From SIG622 sp045652245 (GTDB taxonomy: Bacteria > Bacillota > Clostridia > Oscillospirales > CAG-382): DNA of 64,000 nt. The notes under the pieces are model-generated. The model saw only the letters and a program-made list of their open reading frames with translations. It had not been told where the DNA came from and did no database searches. The stretch spans positions 33,756 to 97,755 of the forward strand of contig JAZRTY010000034.1 in assembly GCA_045652245.1 (NCBI GenBank), read 5' to 3'. Each line of letters opens with the position of its first letter. The first letter of the stretch is position 1. The translations under genes were made by a program, and so were the position numbers. Shown here piece after piece: positions 61,463 to 64,000 of this stretch.

Positions 61463-61852
61463 CTATTTTAAAACCTTTTTACACCAAGTTTTCTTGCCAC
61501 ATTCCGGGCATTTAAGATGTCTTGTTGTCCCGATATGCATAGCGTAAAGCACCTGTTTATATGTAGGAACAAACTTATGGTCGCATTCCTTACACTTATA
61601 ATAACCGGCATCAACCTCGAATTTTAAGGTAATAAAGCAGGAAATCAGGAGCAACACAACAGATGCTAAAATAACAGCCAATTGTACGGGACCTTCCGGC
61701 AAAAGTGTGGCGGTAAGGATTGTTACAAACAAAAATGCAACAAGGCTTATTGCCATTATTGTCCACATTGCAAGCATAAGGCGTTTATTATGTTCTTCTT
61801 CTTTTCTTGCCATTTCTTCGAGTAATTCCTGAATCTTTTTTTCGTTATCCAT
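61463..61852 (-). CDS. Small membrane protein with C-terminal zinc ribbon
   Basis: A 129-residue protein: a charged coiled-coil head (KIQELLEEMARKEEEHNKR), two membrane helices, then a zinc ribbon (CKECDHKF ... CPECGKKTWC). This layout recurs in gut Firmicutes without known function. It has a promoter at 61916-61944 and is followed by the aldo/keto reductase. AGGAGGA precedes ATG 61852. Confidence 0.82.
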   Translation of the reverse strand: MDNEKKIQELLEEMARKEEEHNKRLMLAMWTIMAISLVAFLFVTILTATLLPEGPVQLAVILASVVLLLISCFITLKFEVDAGYYKCKECDHKFVPTYKQVLYAMHIGTTRHLKCPECGKKTWCKKVLK

Positions 61853-61915
61853 TACTAATCCTCCTATCAGAATTCAAGCAACGTTGTTTCAAATGAATTA
61901 CAACCTACATTATTA

Positions 61916-61944
61916 ATCATAACATAAAACCTTAAAAAAATCAA
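61916..61944 (-). promoter_or_regulatory. Promoter of the zinc-ribbon/aldo-keto reductase unit
   Basis: Reverse strand: TTGATT (61939-61944), 17 bp, TATGAT (61916-61921). Confidence 0.65.
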
Positions 61945-62035
61945 TAGCAGATGTTGGGGTTAAAAAAATACGAAAAGTAAATATGTAAATTTTGTAAATA
62001 CATATTCCCGTTTTCGACATATTTTTACTGAAATA

Positions 62036-62064
62036 TTGAAAATCCCCCCTCGGTATGATATAAT
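62036..62064 (+). promoter_or_regulatory. Promoter of the structured RNA
   Basis: TTGAAA (62036-62041), 17 bp, TATAAT (62059-62064). Position +1 falls within a base or two of the first base of a 14-bp stem. Confidence 0.85.
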
Positions 62065-62068
62065 CATA

Positions 62069-62227
62069 GTTGCGACACAATCGAATATTTTTTTACCGTT
62101 ATGGGAAAATACTTAGGCAAAAGGTGTTTTCTCTGGTTACTCATACCATAACGGTGGAGATTGTGTCGCAACAATGAGGGATTACACTTTTTCGGTGCGT
62201 TCTCTTGTTGTGGGGGCGCACTTTTTT
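62069..62227 (+). ncRNA. Unassigned structured RNA, about 160 nt
   Basis: Seen: the closing stem GTTGCGACACAATC (62069-62082) with GATTGTGTCGCAAC (62159-62172), 14 bp and perfect. Inside is ACCGTTATGG with CCATAACGGT, 10 bp and perfect, and inside that a GAAAATAC/GTGTTTTC hairpin. The 5' side of the internal loop is 12 nt and U-rich. A terminator hairpin GTGCGTTCTC/GGGGGCGCAC (with G-U pairs) plus TTTTTT ends it at about 62227. It has no open frame. Size, own promoter and one long rod would fit a divergent 6S-type RNA, but the apical half does not look typical, so I leave it unassigned. Confidence 0.75.
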
Positions 62228-62254
62228 ATTGCAAAATGTAATCCATAATACGTA

Positions 62255-62278
62255 TTGTAATTTTCGCGAAATTTACAA
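62255..62278. repeat. 24-bp near-perfect palindrome
   Basis: Arms TTGTAA-T-TTTCG and CGAAA-T-TTACAA; only one T-T mismatch pair breaks the symmetry. There is no T run, so it reads as a protein-binding site. A candidate -35 (TTTACA 62272-62277) with TATAAC (62294-62299) overlaps its right arm. Confidence 0.65.
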
Positions 62279-62433
62279 GGGGTGTTTTGAAAATATAACG
62301 CAGGGGGGATTTAATATGGATGATTTAAAATGACACAGATGAATCCATGTAATTTGTTTTGGCACTAATTATCGCATTTACCACAATAAAAGCAGAGATA
62401 ATCAAAATATTATAATTTATAAGGAGTAATATT

Positions 62434-63375
62434 ATGGAAACTAAAGAAGTTATTAAAAAGGAATATGATGCTAATGTCGTTTTTTTGGATAATGAAAAAT
62501 CGTGCACAAGGTTATTTGATAAAAGGAAAAAAATTATTACAGGTATACTGATATTCACTATGTTATTATCAATATTTGCTGCTCCGTTTGCCGTAGATAA
62601 ACTACACATCATTGATGAAGCAGAAAAAACACTTGACAGTAAAAAAGATACTGTTGTTACTGTAACTGCCACAACTGCAGCAATTTCGGCAGTAGTTGCT
62701 GTTATGCCGGGGGATTCTACAACTCCAATAGCAAATCAAATTGCAGAACTTGACATTTTCTTCATTATAAGTCTTATAGGGATTTACTTATTAAAAATAT
62801 TACTTGCTGTATCAACGTCATTATCGTTTAAAATATTGTTTCCTGTTGCTTGTCTGCTATTTCTATCATATATTCTGTCAAATAACAATTATTTTAAAAA
62901 ACTAGCGATTAAGATACTTATCTTTGGTTTAGTTGTTTTTTTAACTGTACCAATAAGTGTAGGAACTATGAATGTTGTCGATACAACATTAAAAACTCAA
63001 GATAAAATTGAAGCGATTACTGTTGAAGACAACGCAGACAATTCCACTGAAAAGAAAAACGAAGATGGGAATTGGTTGACTAATGTTTGGAATGATGTAA
63101 CTGACAAGGTTAAAGATGTTGCTGATAATGTTGTAAATGTAACTAAGGAAATGTACCAGACAGCAAAGGATAAATTCAGCGAATTGGTTGATATAGTTGC
63201 TTCACTAATAATTACATGTTGTATAATTCCCTTGTTAATTATAGTTTTCTTGGCTTGGATTTTAAAAATGTTGTTTGGAATAAACATTTCAACTAAAAAT
63301 GTGTACAATAAGCTTCATAATAAAATGTCAAAAGCATTTATTAAAAGAACAAAAGAGGATAATTCAGAAATTTAA
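62434..63375 (+). CDS. Membrane protein of unknown function
   Basis: A 313-residue protein. A charged cytosolic head is followed by one membrane helix (IITGILIFTMLLSIFAAPFAV), a hydrophilic/Thr-rich loop, about three more spans, then a long amphipathic helix with repeats of V-x-D-V/K (NVWNDVTDKVKDVADNVVNVTKE-type heptads) and a last pair of spans with a basic tail. It is AT-richer than neighbouring genes. AAGGAG precedes ATG 62434. I do not recognise the family. The RNA gene, palindrome and tiny frames upstream are its only context. Confidence 0.75.
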   Translation: METKEVIKKEYDANVVFLDNEKSCTRLFDKRKKIITGILIFTMLLSIFAAPFAVDKLHIIDEAEKTLDSKKDTVVTVTATTAAISAVVAVMPGDSTTPIANQIAELDIFFIISLIGIYLLKILLAVSTSLSFKILFPVACLLFLSYILSNNNYFKKLAIKILIFGLVVFLTVPISVGTMNVVDTTLKTQDKIEAITVEDNADNSTEKKNEDGNWLTNVWNDVTDKVKDVADNVVNVTKEMYQTAKDKFSELVDIVASLIITCCIIPLLIIVFLAWILKMLFGINISTKNVYNKLHNKMSKAFIKRTKEDNSEI

Positions 63376-63427
63376 TAATCAAATTAAAAACATAGGAATT
63401 GTATATCATTGCACAGGCGAACTTTTA

Positions 63428-63476
63428 GGAATTGGCATAATAGTGATTTAATAATTTTACTGTTTATGCCAAATCC
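63428..63476. repeat. Imperfect long inverted repeat
   Basis: GGAATTGGCATAA (63428-63440) and TTATGCCAAATCC (63464-63476) match with one mismatch, with further partial pairing inward. There is no T run. It may be a weak terminator of the membrane-protein gene or an old element end. Confidence 0.45.
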
Positions 63477-63521
63477 GTATTAAACATAAATTGATTTTTA
63501 CATAAAATAGTAAATAAACAA

Positions 63522-63557
63522 AGAGGATTTAAGCCTAAAATGAGACTTAAATCCTCT
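63522..63557. terminator. Hairpin downstream of the membrane-protein gene
   Basis: AGAGGATTTAAG pairs with CTTAAATCCTCT around a 12-nt loop. T-rich sequence follows on the reverse strand and only CTTAATTT on the forward strand, so it could serve either direction weakly. Confidence 0.5.
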
Positions 63558-63569
63558 CTTAATTTAAAA

Positions 63570-63599
63570 AATTAAAAAAGACACCAATCAGGTGTCTTT
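63570..63599 (-). terminator. Intrinsic terminator of the tRNA cluster
   Basis: Reverse strand: AAAGACACC pairs with GGTGTCTTT around a 5-nt loop, then TTTAATTTTTT. Confidence 0.88.
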
Positions 63600-63601
63600 A
63601 A

Positions 63602-63677
<76 letters not shown>

Positions 63678-63692
63678 AAATAGATATAAAAA

Positions 63693-63769
63693 TGGCGATT
63701 CGGATGGGACTCGAACCCACGACCTCTAGCGTGACAGGCTAGCGTTCTAACCAACTGAACTACCGAACC
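63693..63769 (-). tRNA. tRNA-Asp (anticodon GUC)
   Basis: Reverse strand: acceptor GGTTCGG pairs with CCGAATC, D arm GTTC/GAAC, anticodon loop CTGTCAC (GTC), T arm GGGTTCGAGTCCC, discriminator G and encoded CCA. Confidence 0.94.
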
Positions 63770-63786
63770 GCATGGACCCTTTCGGG

Positions 63787-63862
63787 TGGTGGGAGCTATA
63801 GGGATCGAACCTATGACCTCCTGCTTGTAAGGCAGATGCTCTCCCAGCTGAGCTAAGCTCCC
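63787..63862 (-). tRNA. tRNA-Val (anticodon UAC)
   Basis: Reverse strand: acceptor GGGAGCT pairs with AGCTCCC, anticodon loop CTTACAA (TAC), T arm AGGTTCGATCCCT, discriminator A and encoded CCA. First gene of the Val-Asp-Thr cluster. Confidence 0.95.
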
Positions 63863-63888
63863 ATATATTTCTTCAACAGAACGAATAT

Positions 63889-63917
63889 ATTATATCACAT
63901 CCCGTTACTTTTGTCAA
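63889..63917 (-). promoter_or_regulatory. Consensus promoter of the tRNA cluster
   Basis: Reverse strand: TTGACA (63912-63917), 17 bp, TATAAT (63889-63894). Confidence 0.9.
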
Positions 63918-63947
63918 GTGCATTTTTTACTTTTTTCTTCTTTTTAG

Positions 63948-63995
63948 CAAAAAATAACGCCCCGTTTGAAGGTATTACCTTACAAACGGAGCGTT
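63948..63995 (-). terminator. Intrinsic terminator of a gene beyond the right edge
   Basis: Reverse strand: AACGCTCCGTTTG pairs with CAAACGGGGCGTT (one mismatch), followed by ATTTTTT. It implies a reverse-strand gene ending just outside the window. Confidence 0.8.
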
Positions 63996-64000
63996 ACACC

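Noticed and set aside
62434..63375. The orphan membrane protein as a phage holin or bacteriocin immunity protein
   Set aside because: At 313 residues with a long inner amphipathic helix it fits neither size nor layout, and no phage or bacteriocin genes are nearby.

Overview
The window is low-GC chromosomal DNA from an anaerobic, Gram-positive-type member of the Clostridia (Bacillota), most likely a gut Oscillospiraceae/Ruminococcaceae relative. This is an inference from several signs: a serine T-box leader, Bacillus/Clostridium-style sigma-A promoters (TTGAAA-17-TATAAT type) and short U-tract terminators; sporulation-associated yabP, yabQ and spoVB-type genes; thyX instead of thyA; anaerobic hemZ; the c-di-AMP pair cdaA/cdaR; the rimP-nusA-ylxR-ylxQ-infB-rbfA operon in Firmicutes order; and many AAAGGA/GGAGG ribosome binding sites.

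Layout. 0-3.6 kb: a lipid kinase, a DMT-family transporter, and serS behind a T-box. 3.7-4.8 kb: a small accessory patch with a frameshifted membrane-anchored protein, two small XRE regulators, and palindromes lying on promoters. 4.9-15.1 kb: forward-strand metabolic and envelope genes (WecG/TagA glycosyltransferase, thyX-tmk, an alpha/alpha-barrel glycosidase, DJ-1, 5-formyl-THF cyclo-ligase, CPBP protease, mltG, U32 peptidase, pncB). 15.1-20.3 kb: two sugar isomerase/epimerase paralogues followed by two solute-binding lipoprotein paralogues, the first lipoprotein gene broken by an amber codon. 20.3-26.1 kb: tRNA-Glu, then murJ-like, DUF5693, csaB and deoD.

From 26.2 kb to 59.5 kb almost everything is on the reverse strand: DUF1846, recA-recX with a LexA-type box, a run rimP...rbfA-yycH-yycI-murA that may be one transcription unit, then a divergent TPP-riboswitch/thiT, hpf, and a long housekeeping run cdaA-cdaR-FAD enzyme-rseC-recJ-rel-dtd-hemZ-spoVB-mazG, hup, rqcP-yabP-yabQ-divIC, with ftsW/rodA upstream of cdaA. 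59.6-61.9 kb holds a membrane hypothetical, an aldo/keto reductase with a ferredoxin tail and a zinc-ribbon membrane protein. 61.9-63.5 kb holds a probable unassigned structured RNA with its own promoter and terminator, a 24-bp palindrome and a membrane protein of unknown function. The window ends with a Val-Asp-Thr tRNA cluster on the reverse strand.

Most of the window is conserved core functions: translation start-up and ribosome maturation, envelope synthesis, second messengers (c-di-AMP, ppGpp), DNA repair and sporulation remnants. The least explained parts are the RNA/palindrome/membrane-protein locus at 62.0-63.4 kb, the XRE patch at 3.7-4.8 kb, and the duplicated isomerase/lipoprotein block at 15-20 kb. 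All family assignments were made by eye from sequence motifs; no database search was run.
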